Numbered from the stretch's first letter, positions 34,346 through 46,355 are shown. The stretch is DNA of 64,000 bases from Cristatella mucedo (GCA_009760855.2 WPIO01000006.1:2654501-2718500); one strand, 5' to 3'. Numbers and translations: made by a program. Notes: generated from the sequence alone by a model not told the origin.

Positions 34346-34765
34346 GACATTCTGTTGCAAGATTGAAATCTTGAATCTTGCGCTAAAGATTCTGTTCTGA
34401 CATAAAACAAGCACGAGACTAGCAGCGCTCCAGGAAAGATGGTTGAACAGGCATTCTGACCGGCGCCCTCAAAATCTGACATGATATTTTCCGGATTCAG
34501 ACTTTTGCATTATTAATTCCTGACGAAGCTGGATGTACTAATATTACTTCCACGCCTGCCATACAGCACAGTATTTGTTTCTTTTGGAATACAAGTAAAT
34601 TATTTTGAAGATCATGAAGAAAAAGAGCCGATTCAATCAATTAAATCATGTGCCTGAGAAATTATCATTATAGTTGCCCGCATTTGTCGTGCTCGCATTT
34701 GTCGGAGTTGCTGACATGTGGTGCGCTTTTGTCGACACGCTTTTCTTCAGTATATGTTTGATAGG
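34346..34765. other. no feature identified
   Basis: AT-rich sequence with a short GATTGAAATCTTGAATCTTG near-repeat at about 34360. No gene or repeat was recognised. Confidence 0.4.
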
Positions 34766-34767
34766 TG

Positions 34768-34995
34768 CCCCTCTCCAGCCATCCTGAGTGCTACTCACTA
34801 CCTCAACTGCCCGACTCAGACTGCTCCCGACTCAGCCATGCTTTTAATTTCTATTTGTTTCGCGAGGTTAAGTCTGTTGGCAACTTAACGAGTTCCGAAA
34901 GCCAGTTTGACTTTGAGTGTGCTATTAAAAATCCCCTGCATAATATGCAAGCAGCCTTTGTGGTTAGGCAGAATTACGGACAGAGATATGTACGT
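34768..34995 (+). mobile_element. LINE family A, diverged 3' end
   Basis: GCTACTCACTACCTCAACTG, then TTTGTTTCGCGAGGTTAAGT, GTTGGCAAC and GAGTGTGCTATT match the family A C-terminus. The terminal (ATTAC) tail is lost. Confidence 0.7.
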
Positions 34996-35299
34996 ATGAA
35001 CACGCATAATAAGGATAGTTGTAGCTTGCCCGATGTCAGCATGCATAATCGTGAACAGAAAAATTCACAAGGACGCAGCAAATGGTGTAAGAGACGGACG
35101 AAGTCGTGAGCTTCTTTTTAAAAGTTCTTCCAACAGGCAATGTCTGGGCGTCAGTCAGCAGTGAGTATCGTTGGTTGGAAACATTATAACTTGCTTGGTA
35201 AATACAACGGCTTGAGCGAGACCGAAGGTGTCAAAAGTAAGCCCAGGACCAAGCTAAGGACTCCGAGGTACCACGACCCGGTCCCGGTCCCGTAGGGTA

Positions 35300-35665
35300 T
35301 ATTGAAAAAAATAAGTCCTCAGAAGACTTTCAGTCGGGACTCAAGAGACACCACTTCACTGAGATCACTCTACTCCATGAAGTCAAGGACATACCTTTGC
35401 AGAAACTAAGACGGGACTGTCATTATCGAGCAGCTGCTGGTTCAATCGGCTCCCATAGACACTATTAATAACGAAACCCTATTCGAACGATAGTTCCGGC
35501 AGATGAGCCACTGACGTTATTCAAACCGTACTTGCCGGTCGTATTCGATCTGTGTCGTCAGAAGGTCAGGTCACATCCAGTAGACTAGTAACCTATTGAG
35601 TCCCACAAGAGTTCATGATTGATCCTTTGATATTATCCATGTTTACCGAACCTCTGGAAAATATT
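35300..35665 (+). mobile_element. LINE family A RT remnant, paralogous to 56.7-57.17 kb
   Basis: GACTTTCAGTCGGGACTCAA, ACGGGACTGTCATTATCG and GTGACAGATGAGCC-like blocks align with 30470-30810 of the full copy. The IDHE region is decayed to ATTAATAACGAAAC and several stops occur. The same remnant, with downstream non-LINE DNA, is present at 56690-57190, so it was duplicated with the discoidin locus. Confidence 0.7.
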
Positions 35666-36379
35666 ATTCTTGCCCATTGGATCGGGTAAATAATAAAACT
35701 GTTATCAAAATACACATGCGAATGTCAAGTGTTAAAAGATTGCTAGGAGCCTGCTAATTTCGCCTGCCGTATCAGATGGGATATACAGGCTATTCCTTAC
35801 ACTTTTGCAAATTTCCTGTTTTGTCAGGCTACTTCTGAAATTGTGAGGGCTGTATCTTTACTGCAGGCGTATTATGAGTGTCAGGTCTGTAGAAATTGCA
35901 TTTGCTCTGCCGCTATCTAACCGTTCGATGTATATGTAAACATAATACAATGAATTGCGTTTAGACAAAGTTAAATCACCTAGTTGTGCTTGAACAAAAG
36001 TATCGCGATGTGGTTGAAAACCAGTAATCTGTAGCTTGGTGGATCTTTAGAGTACGTGTACACTACGAGGAAACTTCAATGCTATGCATGCACAGATCAT
36101 CTGTGGGGTCGTGACTATTCATAACAAAGGCGTAAGATTATCTTCCAGAGGTTAAAACTTCTCTCTTACTGATGACATTCACGGTAAATCTGATGCTACC
36201 AAATCACATAGACTAAAAAATTAGGCTATCTCGTTCCTGGATGACATCCTGGATTTCCCTAGTAATTGCAAGAGATTAAATTATAATCCATATCAGCTTC
36301 AATGATTTGCAGCTATCCTGTATTTCCTTAGTCATTGAAAAAGATCAGCTTCAATCATTTGCAGTTGGACAGTTTCTCG
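35666..36379 (-). other. 3' flank of discoidin gene, duplicated
   Basis: Alignable with 57190-57830, the 3' flank of the paralogous pseudogene (GGATGACATCCTGGATTTCC versus GGATGACATCGTGAATTTCC). No conserved ORF. This defines the downstream extent of the shared segmental duplication. Confidence 0.6.
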
Positions 36380-36385
36380 TTTATT
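36380..36385 (-). terminator. polyadenylation signal AATAAA
   Basis: On the minus strand AATAAA lies immediately after the TGA stop of the discoidin gene. The pseudogene at 57.8 kb has AAAAAA at this place. An unusually short 3' UTR is implied; another signal further down is possible. Confidence 0.5.
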
Positions 36386-37644
36386 TCATGTGGTCCATGG
36401 AAGACTTTCTGCAATCGGTGGCTTCCAACGGCCATGACAGTCAAGCACTTCCCAGCGCATTGAGCACCAGTTCCTACAGGACAATGGCATTACGCGAAGA
36501 GCGTTCACGTTCTTAATGGGTGCTGGAAGGTCTATCTCCTTTGCCGTTGACGTGTCCACATTGGCATTAAACACCTGAAAGGACCGAACAACATCTGTAG
36601 CGAAACCACCACATCCAGTTAGAGACGGTACGGAAATGAGCTTTTGAGTTAATTTCCTAGCAGCCAGACGTGCAGAGGATTCTTACAGCGGAGCCACTAA
36701 AATATGGCACGAACTGTCAAGGAGAAGCAGTACACTTGGGCTCAAAACTATTGGAAAATACACACCTCGGTAGTCCCGAAGGGATCGTACGGTTTCCACA
36801 CGCCTTTTTCCAGGTACGCCAGAGAAAACGTTCTTACAAACTCCGGAGGTCTAGCTGTTCGACCCACTATCACGATTCCAGTGACCTGAAGCATTCATGC
36901 AATAAGCGCTAAAGAACTGGCACCCAATTCCATGACACGTTAGAAAAGGCTATTTCTAGTGTGACAATGACTTAAAGCAACATCAGATGGGTTAAGGACT
37001 CAATTGGCATCAGGCCCAACAAAGACTGCCACGGCTCTTTTGTAATGAACTACTTAATGTCAATTACAGGCTTCGTGATTTACAACGAAAGGACCTAGCT
37101 ATTGGGTGCTAGGTGCATATTGAGAAGCTTAAAGTGAAAGGACGCGTGTAAGATGCATATTGCGAGACTAATTGTGAAAGGACCGTGCATCTACATGCTG
37201 GGTGCATGCTGCTTCACTTACTGTAGTAGGCATGGGAAAATCCACTTGAATGTACGTTCCTGCTTGTGACCCTGCAGTAGCTGGCGTGTAGCTGTAAGTG
37301 CCATGTAGCACGAGTTTTGAGTTCCATGGGCCATACGCATTGTTAAAATAGCTGTTTGTCGAAAATGAGGAGTCTGGCAGATCTGCTATTGAACAGAGAT
37401 GCTAAACCTGCTCACCATGATGACATTCAAACATACACGAGAATCGCCGCCATTTATCATACAAATGCAGCACATTGCACGCCGAAATTCGAGGTAGCCA
37501 TGAGTGACCGCAGCGATTGTGATAGTAGGACGTACCCACTAGGTCATTCTGGCATCCACGATACGGATTCCTATTTACAATCGTACCAATCCTTGCCGAT
37601 GCAGCGTGAGCCGCTGTGACAAGCAAGATGAAGAGCATGTCCAT
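36386..37644 (-). CDS. secreted single-domain F5/8 type C (discoidin) protein, four exons, intact
   Basis: Exons are 37644-37536, 37385-37222, 36885-36766 and 36574-36386. The introns of 150, 336 and 191 bp all have GT...AG ends, in phases 1, 0 and 0. The spliced length is 582 nt, 193 residues and no stop. Residues 1-17 (MDMLFILLVTAAHAASA) are a signal peptide. Cys31 (RGCQNDLV) to Cys177 (WEVLDC) bound a 147-residue F5/8C domain, the normal length and disulfide frame. Landmarks are LPDSSFSTNSYF, TYIQVDFPM (80-88), VTGIVIVGRT (92-101), EFVRTFSLAYL, GVWKPY, VFNANVDTST (132-141), LPAPI and LRVMPLS. Such domains bind glycans, phospholipids or matrix outside the cell; the ligand is unknown. Reading through intron 1 gives a spurious 80-residue ORF. 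Sequence and phase agreement with three relatives supports every junction. Confidence 0.87.
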
Positions 37645-37965
37645 TCTCTCTCTGCCTTTCTTAGTCGACCTTCAGGGCAAACGGCAGTGAATGAGCAAAG
37701 TCAAAGTTGGTCCAATGTCTTTACAGCTACACGGATTCTAGCTGTTCGGCCTATTTAAAATAATCACTTTGCTAAAACATCTGATGCAGTGCCCTGTCGC
37801 TGGTTCTTAGAAAGTCACGCACTCACTCGGATATCACAGATGATTGCTTCAGTACAAACTAACACCATTTTTGAGGCAGTTTTAATCTTTTTCTCGTACC
37901 ACTGGATGCCTGCTATCGACTCAGCATCTCTTTTTCCCTAGGCTCATATTGAGCTTCAATTACAG
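37645..37965 (-). promoter_or_regulatory. conserved upstream region of discoidin gene
   Basis: Shared with 22440-22682 and 61850-62075. The AT-rich core (minus TTATTTTAAATAGGCCG at about 37745-37762), roughly 110 bp upstream of the ATG, is the best conserved part and a plausible core promoter. No further motif was assigned. Confidence 0.5.
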
Positions 37966-38154
37966 CGGATACCTAACGTTTGTTCGCTCACGTTAAAGGC
38001 AAATTACCTCTCGTCTGCAATGCTATTTAATTTATGTCTTAAAATTTGTATACCGCCATAAGAAAATCATTTCTTTTTATGTCATACCTAAAAATTTCAT
38101 AAAATTCTGGCAAGTGATAGGATGCAAAAGTTAATCATAGAAATACTAGCTGAT

Positions 38155-38312
38155 CAAGCAGCCTTTTTTGCATCGCAACAGAAGAGCTTTTACGGCTATC
38201 ACCACCGCTTGCAGTGGCGATAAAGGATTGCCCAGCGCAAGATTCGAACCCACGACCTCGGGACCGAGGTCGTAAAATGCAACCGCCTTACCCAGTGCAC
38301 GATCACGGCTGA
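38155..38312 (-). mobile_element. SINE-2 (tRNA-derived)
   Basis: In minus orientation it starts GCCGTGATCGTGCACTGGGT with AAGGCGG (A-box region), followed by a perfect 22-nt inverted repeat (plus 38252-38273). The B box GGTTCGAATC is intact, then comes a body ending near GATGCAAAAAAGGCTG. Compare 39155-39298. Confidence 0.85.
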
Positions 38313-39110
38313 TGAATGAGGACATCAAAGAAAACCCGTGCGTACCGAGAAAACACCTGCAGGAGCACGTAAACCTTTGTTTTTCTCTTAGAAACATCTT
38401 CAAATCGGGGACAGTGGTGCTAATTGTTATCGTCGAATCACGCACGACGGGAGCATAGACAGTGCATGCATTTCTTGGGATTATAAGCAATACGTAATGA
38501 CTCGGAAATAGTTAAATCCTCATAGGAGCGTTTGGTGTAACGTGAGGTTTCAGTAGCAGGTATATAAAAGGTGTGTGCCTAGAGAATGATTATAAAATGA
38601 CCAAAAAGAAGTGATATGACATTGAGCCAATTGCCGGGCAGCATCGAGTATTCGTTTTGCTTTCACTTTGGGGCTGAATAGTGTATCTCACTACTATTCG
38701 GAATTCGGCCTAACATTAGCCGTTTAATAGAACAAGTATATGTATTATACAGCGTCCGTTGCTGCATATGCTGTTGCAGCTACTGGTGGACGTAAGTAAC
38801 TCTTTCATCAGCATAACGTATGGGTATTGATTATTTCGCTTATGTGGCTGTGGCCACTGGGCGACCACACCCTTCGATGCCAGTTATTAGGGGCCGCTAG
38901 TACCAGTGGAGCAGACTGACTGATGCTAGCCCAGCGCTCAGTTCAGTACAGCTACTTCACCAGATCGAATCTTCGACGAAAGTTACTTGAAGACAGAGCC
39001 CATCGCCACCGGCTTCCCCTGCAGTTGGAAAACACGCGTGCAGCAGATGGCACGTGAGCTTATGCTATAAGATTGCCTAGCTAGACCGTGATAATCAACA
39101 AGACCAACTT
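38313..39110. other. no gene identified
   Basis: Unclassified single-copy-looking sequence between two SINE-2 copies. Short ORFs carry no motif. Confidence 0.4.
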
Positions 39111-39154
39111 GTATTGCTTCCATATAAAATAAAACCTCCATATAAACTAGCTTA

Positions 39155-39298
39155 TTCAACAGCCTCTTTTGCACAGCAACAAGAGAGCCTTTGCGGCTAT
39201 CACAGCCAGCGGCAGTTGAGGATCGCATGATTGTAACCCACGACCTCGGGACCGAGGTCGTGAAAAGCAAACGCATTACCTAGCGTGCCATCACGGCT
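39155..39298 (-). mobile_element. SINE-2 (tRNA-derived)
   Basis: Same family and orientation as the copy 0.9 kb upstream. The 22-nt hairpin at 39240-39261 is perfect again, although the B box is mutated to GGTTACAATC and the A-box side to GGTAATGCG. Both share the ATAGCCG and GAGGCTG body blocks. Confidence 0.82.
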
Positions 39299-39539
39299 CA
39301 AGGCATCGAGGCCGGACTACTTCATGCATTCCCGTTTCGGAATACTCAAGAGAGTACGACTAGCATCGCATGCTGTCTTCTTAGCCACACCTTGCCTACT
39401 ATTGCAATATCACTAGTTGCCTCTTTTTATGTTCATTGGCTGAATATTAAATTCAGCCTTTGAGGCTTATGCAATATCATTGTCAATTATACGCTTTTAT
39501 TAATTTGGCGATAAATTAAAAACTCCAATTCTTATTTTA

Positions 39540-41385
39540 TTTAGTTGGTTATAGAAGGCCTATCTGGAGTGGTTTCAAGTTTTTCGACGAAGCAATATGC
39601 TAGTTGTGCAATGCAGTCATCACTCACAGTGATAGTGAGCGAAATAACTCGCAACATCTCCACTGCATGGGAATTTTCGCCTTATCGCACAAGTGAGTAC
39701 GAACACGTCATAACTATAGCATCACCCGCAGGCTGCTACAGTTCGACGTCAAGCGATTAACGGATGTGAATTACTAAAGAAAACTAACAGGCGCTATTAA
39801 CGGGCCATAAAACTAGGCTATCAACAGCACTGAGACGCTAGACTCACGTCAGGCCATTGGAATTATGATTGACTTCTACATAAATTCACACTCAAATGCT
39901 GATGACAATACCTTTACAGAGGGAATGAACTGAAATTAAAATAAGCGATATCAAACCCTAGTTCGTCGGTAAATAACTCATACCCGAGATGTACGTGACA
40001 GTGACGAGACGTGTTCAGACTGTGAAAAGCAAAGTAACACGATAGTGTTTAACTACTGATATTGGGACGGCTCTCACCAAAAAAAACTTCATTCTTATGC
40101 TTAACGCTACACGGGATCAATTAAATATTCACACTCCAAGCTGTTATTTTCATTGTCAAACGTTTTAGGGACAGTACGCTGGAAATCGACTAGCTACTTG
40201 ACATGACTAACCACTGCAACATTTAGGAAAACGTGTGCATTTGGTCACACGTGAAGCTGAAATCAATATTCGATACAGATTTTAACGGCGTCATTAGTTT
40301 TTCAGACACGCCACAGCTACAGCTTCTCTGCATCGAGCCATTCTAACACAAATATCCGGTGGTCACCTGATAACACTGCCACGAAAGATTGCGAAACATC
40401 TCTATGTTATTCAAATGCTACTTCGAACTTTGATACCACTCAAGAATCACTTCAAGTTTTAAGCCATTAATTGCATCGAGATATAGTAACTAGATTAAAC
40501 GCGACGTATCAGATCCTGGATTGTTGATTAAAGAAAAAAGAGCTGTGTCACCTTATTTCGCCAAACGTGACAAAACGTCCAATAAGGCTCTGTCAACGAA
40601 AAGAAGTCAGTGAACTTAAGCAACAAACACTGTGGCAACTCTGGCAATTGTTTGGACGACTGGCTCATAAAGTAGGCTGAAGCAATACATGTTTGTCAAC
40701 GATCGTAACAGGTTTAGAGACCAACTTGCTTTATCTTCGGAAAGATAGGTCTAACGATGGCTTGTAGAAGACAGACGGGGAACTAGTAGCTACATTCAGA
40801 ATTTGTGGGCTAGGATGAAAGTAGCATTATTGCTATGCCCTCTGGCTGAGAATCTCGCTTTGAGCTGCATTTTTTCATATCTGTTCAACAAGTGCAAGTG
40901 GCGACAGAGATTCGGATTGCTACCGCGATGCGACACCAACGTTTTTCCGCCAAGTCTAGCCGTCCAAAACTTTCATGAAGCAAGCGAGCAACTGCCAACA
41001 AAGGAACGAAAATCGACGCCACGTGTACTTCAGCAGATCAAATTCTGCCCGCTGAGGCACAAAACAATGACAGCTCTTCGACACGGAAGCAAACTTTAGG
41101 AGCTATCCAGCTATCTGGCAAAGCTGTGTATTCCAAGCGACGCTGACTCATTTATTGGTGGAAAAAACAGGTCACGATTTTTATCCTGTGGCAAATTGTG
41201 CGAAGCACTACCTTCTACACGAGCCAGACACGCATCGAGCGAAAATAACTTTAGCAAAGCTGAGGATACTTTAAGTGAAACAAGATGCTCCCTCAATACT
41301 GAAGCCATGGATCTATCGGCCGCTTGGAAAGCTAACGCAGTACATCGCATTAATGGATTTGCATGTCACGATTTACAAGTTTAGT
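39540..41385 (+). pseudogene. hAT transposase, copy 3, decayed
   Basis: The N-terminus at about 39588-39680 reads FFDEAIC, a stop, LCNAVITHSDSE and NNSQHLHCMG, a C-x2-C...H-x-H BED-type zinc finger. The middle (39800-41100) is broken but collinear with 46.35-49.3 kb. The C-terminus at 41190-41384 is open: SSENNFSKAEDTLSETRCSL, then NTEAMDLSAAWKANAVHRI. This matches the hAT dimerisation domain pattern SSERxFSxAGxxxSxxRxxLxxExxxxL. Numerous stops in the middle show the copy is dead. Confidence 0.7.
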
Positions 41386-43400
41386 TAAATTACTTTCATT
41401 CCTAGTTTACACATACTGGCATGGGTTGGAAAACTACATGAAGTTAACTGTTTACTTTAGTAACAGCATTAAAGTTACTGAACTTCAAGTTTACTTAAAT
41501 TTTAAGTTTTCTATGAAAACCTTATGCTTGAAATCTTCTCCGCCAGCATATCTCCTGTTGAACTTGCCTGGAAAGTAGGCGCCCTGTTCCAAGATGACCT
41601 TTCGTCAGACGAACACATAAGCTCCGAAGTCAAGTATGCCTTCCGTTAGCATTGCCGAAATTCGGGCTTGTTTAGACACGGATACTACACCCAAATCTCT
41701 GCAAGCATTTTTGCCATCTCGCATCGACTTCTGTAAGTCAGTACTTGCTGGTCTCCCTGCGTGTGCAATCTGCCGCTTACAGTCAGTGAAATATTCTGCA
41801 GCTAGGCTCGTCTGTCGGGTGCGTCGCCATTGCCACATCGCCATTCTTCACACCGACCTGCACTGATTCCCAATCAAGCCGCGCATCGATTTTAAGGTCC
41901 TGTCACTTATGTTCAAGTCTCTTCAATCTCTGGCTTCGCCAACTCATCAGAACTTCTCCCCACCAGGCGAGTAATCGTACAGCCCGCTATTCTGACTGAA
42001 GTCATTTAGCCAGACCTGGTACGAATCTCAAAGCCGTCGGAAATCATACTTTTAATTCCTACGCTCCCAAAGCTTAAAAATCGCTACCGACTAACGTCAC
42101 AACGTCCCTGATATGACGACATATAAAAAGAAGCTCAAACACGCACTTGTTTGTTAGAGAATTTCGTGGGTTTTGTGATTTGTTCTTCGTGTACATGTAC
42201 CTGCTTACTATACGCCTGCTGCTTGGGGTTGTTGCCGCAAATTATTTAGTAATGCTTTTTATAGAGCATCTGTAAAGTTCCTAGAAAGAGGTTCCGTTCT
42301 CTGAAGGTGCTATGTAAATGTATTAGCATTACTATTATTATTCTGTACACTATTTTTTGTCCGTCTAGTAGTTAATCAGTTCTTCATATTCTTCAGGATA
42401 GTAGAAGTTAACTCTTCAGCACTGTCCTAGTCAATTCGAACTTTATTTCGGCCGGTAAACGTGTGTTTTAACGTTATGTGTTACGGTGCACTGGTCGTGG
42501 CGGACAATCTTAGCAACCGCGTCAGGCAACAACTTGAAACGTTTTCTGCTTATGCATCAGGAATTGAAAGTTCAGAATTAGAGCGGTATCACTGGTATAT
42601 CTAAATCACGTAGACCAGCTACGCTGTGACACTCAAAACCTTAAACTCTACAATATAAACATTTAAGGTACAAAGTAATAGCTAAAGTTACCGAAAACTA
42701 ACATAAGAGAGACCTTATATTGCCATAACGACGGTAGCCGTGCTGGCCTTGTATAAGAGCACCTAAAGCAAGTACCTTTCCGAGTCCTTCGTCGTTCAAG
42801 ACTTCCAAGCTTCGAGGTTTGTGCCAGATCAAGTCACTCTGGCATACTGCAACTTAACGAAAGTCTCAGTCAAATTTATAGTGTGCCTTGCTAAAGCTCG
42901 ATTTATCATCGGGATGTTTGACTAAAGTAATCTGAATCTAGGGTCCAGTAATGATTCATAATACATTCATTGCCACCATCTTTCGATTAAGGAAGTGAGT
43001 GAAATGTGGGCCGGGTGTAGACACATTTCATTGCATCATCTCCATCAGTAAGTCGACAGAGCCACAGGGAACAACTGAGTAATGGGCTGGGCAGCTTAAA
43101 ATAGCTCACTCTTAATTAAGCAGCCTTGTGTTAAGTGCAATAGCCGATAGACTTCATCTCTGGGGGCGAAATGAAAGTGAGATTCGAAGCTGGATCAGGA
43201 AGGCGGTCAAGAAAGTGAAGTGCTTGGAAGTAGCAGCCAAGAGCGGCTGGAAAACATGTGACGCCGTCGGCAGCGAAAGAAAATATGCGATTGCATTATA
43301 ATTGTTAGAACAAATTTCACACTAATGAGTTCAGCAGTTTAGTGGCCGCAGAGCGGAAGCTTCTGTCGCGGACAGTCGTTGAGCGTAAACATGGTGCAGC
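41386..43400 (+). mobile_element. hAT-type repeat copy 3, noncoding side
   Basis: Collinear with 49540-50780 (CTAGTTTACACATACTGGC, GGTACGCTGCACTGG-type, TGCTGGCCTTGTATAAGAG, GAAAGTGAGA blocks). It is interrupted by a LINE B at 41540-42345. No coding potential was seen outside the LINE. Confidence 0.6.
41540..42345 (+). mobile_element. LINE family B, 3' part
   Basis: CAGCATATCTCCTGTTGAAC, AACTTCTGTAAGTCAG, GTGCAATCTGCCGCTTACAG and CCGACCTGCACTGATTCCC are the family B thumb region. The 3' UTR is shortened, the stem-loop at 42272-42312 is diverged, and ATTACTATTATTATT ends it at about 42343. Frames are broken. Confidence 0.82.
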
Positions 43401-43665
43401 CAATTAATAGTCCATCGAGGATTTGAGGGTAGGAGGAGAAGGCTGAAACTAGTACAGACAGTTACGAAGAGCTAAGAAATGGCTGCCCTTGCGGGTTAAA
43501 TTCATAGTTTTGCTCGGTATGTGTTGATTGACCGGAAGCTATCGCAGCTCCTTTAGCAAAGGAGATACACTACTGAACCTCTTGGAACTTTGCATTGATC
43601 TTACGGCCCTATTCATTACCAGCTGCAAAGGCGGTGGCTTTTTCAGTGACTCATCCAAAACTCAG
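43401..43665 (-). pseudogene. C-terminal scrap of the second hAT-like transposase
   Basis: Aligns with 50720-51000. Minus-strand WVTEKATAF corresponds to WVTEKATKSLQQ at 51 kb, indicating that the same arrangement was once present in copy 3. Confidence 0.5.
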
Positions 43666-44087
43666 CAGCAGTAGTCCACCTTTGACCAATCCACGAAGCT
43701 AGTACAATCTGTTGCCAACAGTCATGGTGTATAGTTTCTTTATGTAATAAGGGGATCAAACGTGACGGGTAGCTCTAGAAGCGATCTTCCTTAAGAAATA
43801 TTCAATCCTGAAGAAGTTATTAAAGTGTTACATAAATTTCCGACCACGTTATCAAGGTAGCATGGCTGTATCACTAACTAGAAGTAGATATGGGAATTCA
43901 CAAGGTGGGAACTTGGTGTTTACTCTAAGAAGAACTTTGGTTTTTTCTTGGCTTGAATTAATAATGTAAGCGAAAATTCATATTCGAATGCAGGTAAGAG
44001 AAGCGTTAAGTTTGTCAGTTGCTGTAGCTGCAGTTAGACAGGCAAAGTACAATGGAACGACTCTATGGGTTCACTTGGGCGAAGGAA

Positions 44088-44350
44088 AACTCCTACTGCC
44101 GACTGTGGCACATCCTTTTCAGCGGTCCTGAGCTGCCACTTCCATGCTTCTCACTGCCTCAACTGCTTTGCCCGACTCATGCTTCCCACTTTCTCTTTGT
44201 TGCGTAAGACGAAGTCTGTTGGCTACCGAATGCATACCGAAAGCCGCTTAGGCTGTGAGTGTGCTATACAAAAACTCTCATGCGTAACACCCAGATGGTC
44301 TTTATGACTATTTGGAGACGCAGACGGAGATAGGTTACATTCCATTACAA
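44088..44350 (+). mobile_element. LINE family A, 3' end
   Basis: TGCCGACTGTGGCACATCCT to GAAAGCCGCTTAGGCTGTGA, then the 3' UTR (ATGGTCTTTATGAC, GGAGACGCAGACGGAGATAG) and a TTACATTCCATTAC tail. The frame is shifted near its end. The sequence before it (43990-44090) matches 7265-7365. Confidence 0.88.
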
Positions 44351-44913
44351 AACATTGCGAAACAGACGGGTCTCTAACTGTGACTTAAATGATACAAGGT
44401 CAAGGAAGGAAGCGACGATTTCTGGATGCCAGTTCTAGATTTACACGAATTTTCACGTTTTTTAATTCGCAATTGAAATGAATATGCAAATGAATAATAT
44501 TTATGATTACTTTTTATTTGTAGGATAGGCGGCAGTTATTGCCGAATGAAAAACTTGTGCTTAAGGATTTCTGGACATCTTTGCGTTAAAATTTGCTTTG
44601 ATTGATAACTTATCTATGCAAGCGCTCGGGCAGACAATGGAAGTATGGACAATTCTAAATTAAAATATTCCTCTTTTTTCTCTAACAGACATTAGTAAAC
44701 AGATGAATAAATCCTCCGCGAAAGGAGAAAGACTTAAAAGAAACTGTGATTGCAATTGAATTATATTTTTTCTGAAATAAAAGCTTCAAACATCCCAGGC
44801 TCCTTCATCTATAAAAGTTGGACCTACTTACTTTAAAGCAGTTTGTCGGTTGCTCAGCTGCAACGTCTGAAGCCAACGACCGTAAGCATGCGCTTTCAGC
44901 AGTAGCAGCTTAA

Positions 44914-45010
44914 TAGTAATAATAATGCACTTGAAAAAGCGCCCTCAGAGACCTCAATCTATTTCTAGGCGCTTTACATTTGCTGCATAGACTAAATGCT
45001 GCAACAACGA
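44914..45010 (-). mobile_element. LINE family B 3' terminus
   Basis: AATAATAATGCACTTGAAAA then AGCGCCCTCAGAGACCTCAA and TAGGCGCTTTACATTTGC. Short, with an intact stem-loop. Confidence 0.85.
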
Positions 45011-45384
45011 CCCTGACATGGATAAGATTCATTATTAACGACACAATGGCTAAGGACGAAAACGTAGTAGAGCAACAGCCTTTGAAGATAGTGCACCTAA
45101 CCGACTGATATTGCACCAGGAAGTCAAATGAGCTTGAATAATTTGAGAATGCTAGCATAGCTTTTCGCCTACTTCGACGGTACCTCGCCAAAGTCAGCTG
45201 GCGAAAGTTGTGCTGTGTAATTCATGCTACGAATGCGTGTCCCGGCATAAGGCCACCAACCTAGCAATAATGAAAGAGAGTACACTGGTACAGAGAAATC
45301 AACAGAACGAGTTGTGTCTTGACATGAGAAGTGCCGAACAAAGAATATTTAGTCTTCAGGGACCATCATGCAAATGTCATACTG

Positions 45385-45542
45385 TTATTTTTATCGTACG
45401 TCCTCCGTGTGCTTATGTGTGCTGAAATTCTCGTCTTCTGTTTGCGCGTGTTACCATTAATCATTTTGTCATGCTTTATGTAAGTTATCTGCAAGTTATT
45501 TAGAAAGAGATTCAGTTCTTTGAGCGCACTTTACGATATGCG
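45385..45542 (+). mobile_element. LINE family B 3' terminus, old
   Basis: GTGTGCTTATGTGTGCTGA, GTGTTACCATTAATCATTTT, then the diverged stem-loop TTAGAAAGAGATTCAGTTCT and TTTGAGCGCACTTTA. Confidence 0.7.
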
Positions 45543-45879
45543 TCGGCCGAACTAAGCACCCAAACGATTGAAGTAGAATGGAGAAGACTGATTTTCAATT
45601 TTTCTAGATTTGTGATGATGAAACGAAGGCAATATGCCACTCGTGCAACGTAGTCGTCCCTCTTAGAGATGATTCAGCGAAATTACTAATAATAATTCAT
45701 TGAATGAGCATAGTTAATGAGCACTTGGACGAGTAAAACCAGGTCAGAAACCAGGCAGCCGCGTCTTCCGGTGAAAAGTCCAGTTCGACATCAGGCATTA
45801 AACAAATGGTAAGTACTCTGTGAAAGCTAACAGCGCTTATTAGCTGGACGTGCAAATGGTTTATCAACAGCACTAATGA

Positions 45880-46355
45880 GCGAGACGGCTTGGCTCCTCC
45901 GTACAGCTGGCTGAACTGCTGCACCGGTTTCAATCTCCGCGTGCCCTCAGGTCCTGTATGGGCAATACATTAGCTGCTCCATTCCTCCGCTTAAAGACCG
46001 TTAGCGATAGAAGCTTTTGCTCTAGTGGGTCCTAGAATGTAGAACTCGCTTCCAAAATTCTTACGCAGCGGCAACTACTCTCCTACTGCCGACTATGGCA
46101 CATCCTTTTCAGCGGTCCTGAGCTGCTACTTCCATGCAGCTCACTACCTCAACTGCCTGCTCTCTTGACTGCTATGCTTCCCACGTTCTCTTTGTTGCTT
46201 GAGACGGAGTCTGCTGGCTACCGAATGCGTACCAAAAGCCGCTTAGGCTGTGAGTGCTCTGTACAAAACTCTCCTGCGGAACACCTACACAGTCTTTATG
46301 GCTTTGCGGAGTTACAGAAGAAGATACACTAGGATTACATTACATTACATAAGAC
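45880..46355 (+). mobile_element. LINE family A, 3' end
   Basis: From CGGCTTGGCTCCTCCGTACA through AATACATTAGCTGCTCCATT to GGAGTTACAGAAGAAGATAC and GATTACATTACATTAC. It interrupts hAT copy 4 just after the BED finger. Two small indels break the frame. Confidence 0.9.

Noticed and set aside
37402-37644. 80-residue secreted cysteine-rich peptide read without splicing
   Set aside because: Only the first 36 codons are exon 1. The rest is intron 1 read-through, not conserved in the other copies, while splicing gives a complete F5/8C domain.
38155-39298. functional tRNA genes
   Set aside because: A and B boxes are present but no cloverleaf with a 7-bp acceptor stem could be formed, and copies share a non-tRNA body; they are SINEs.
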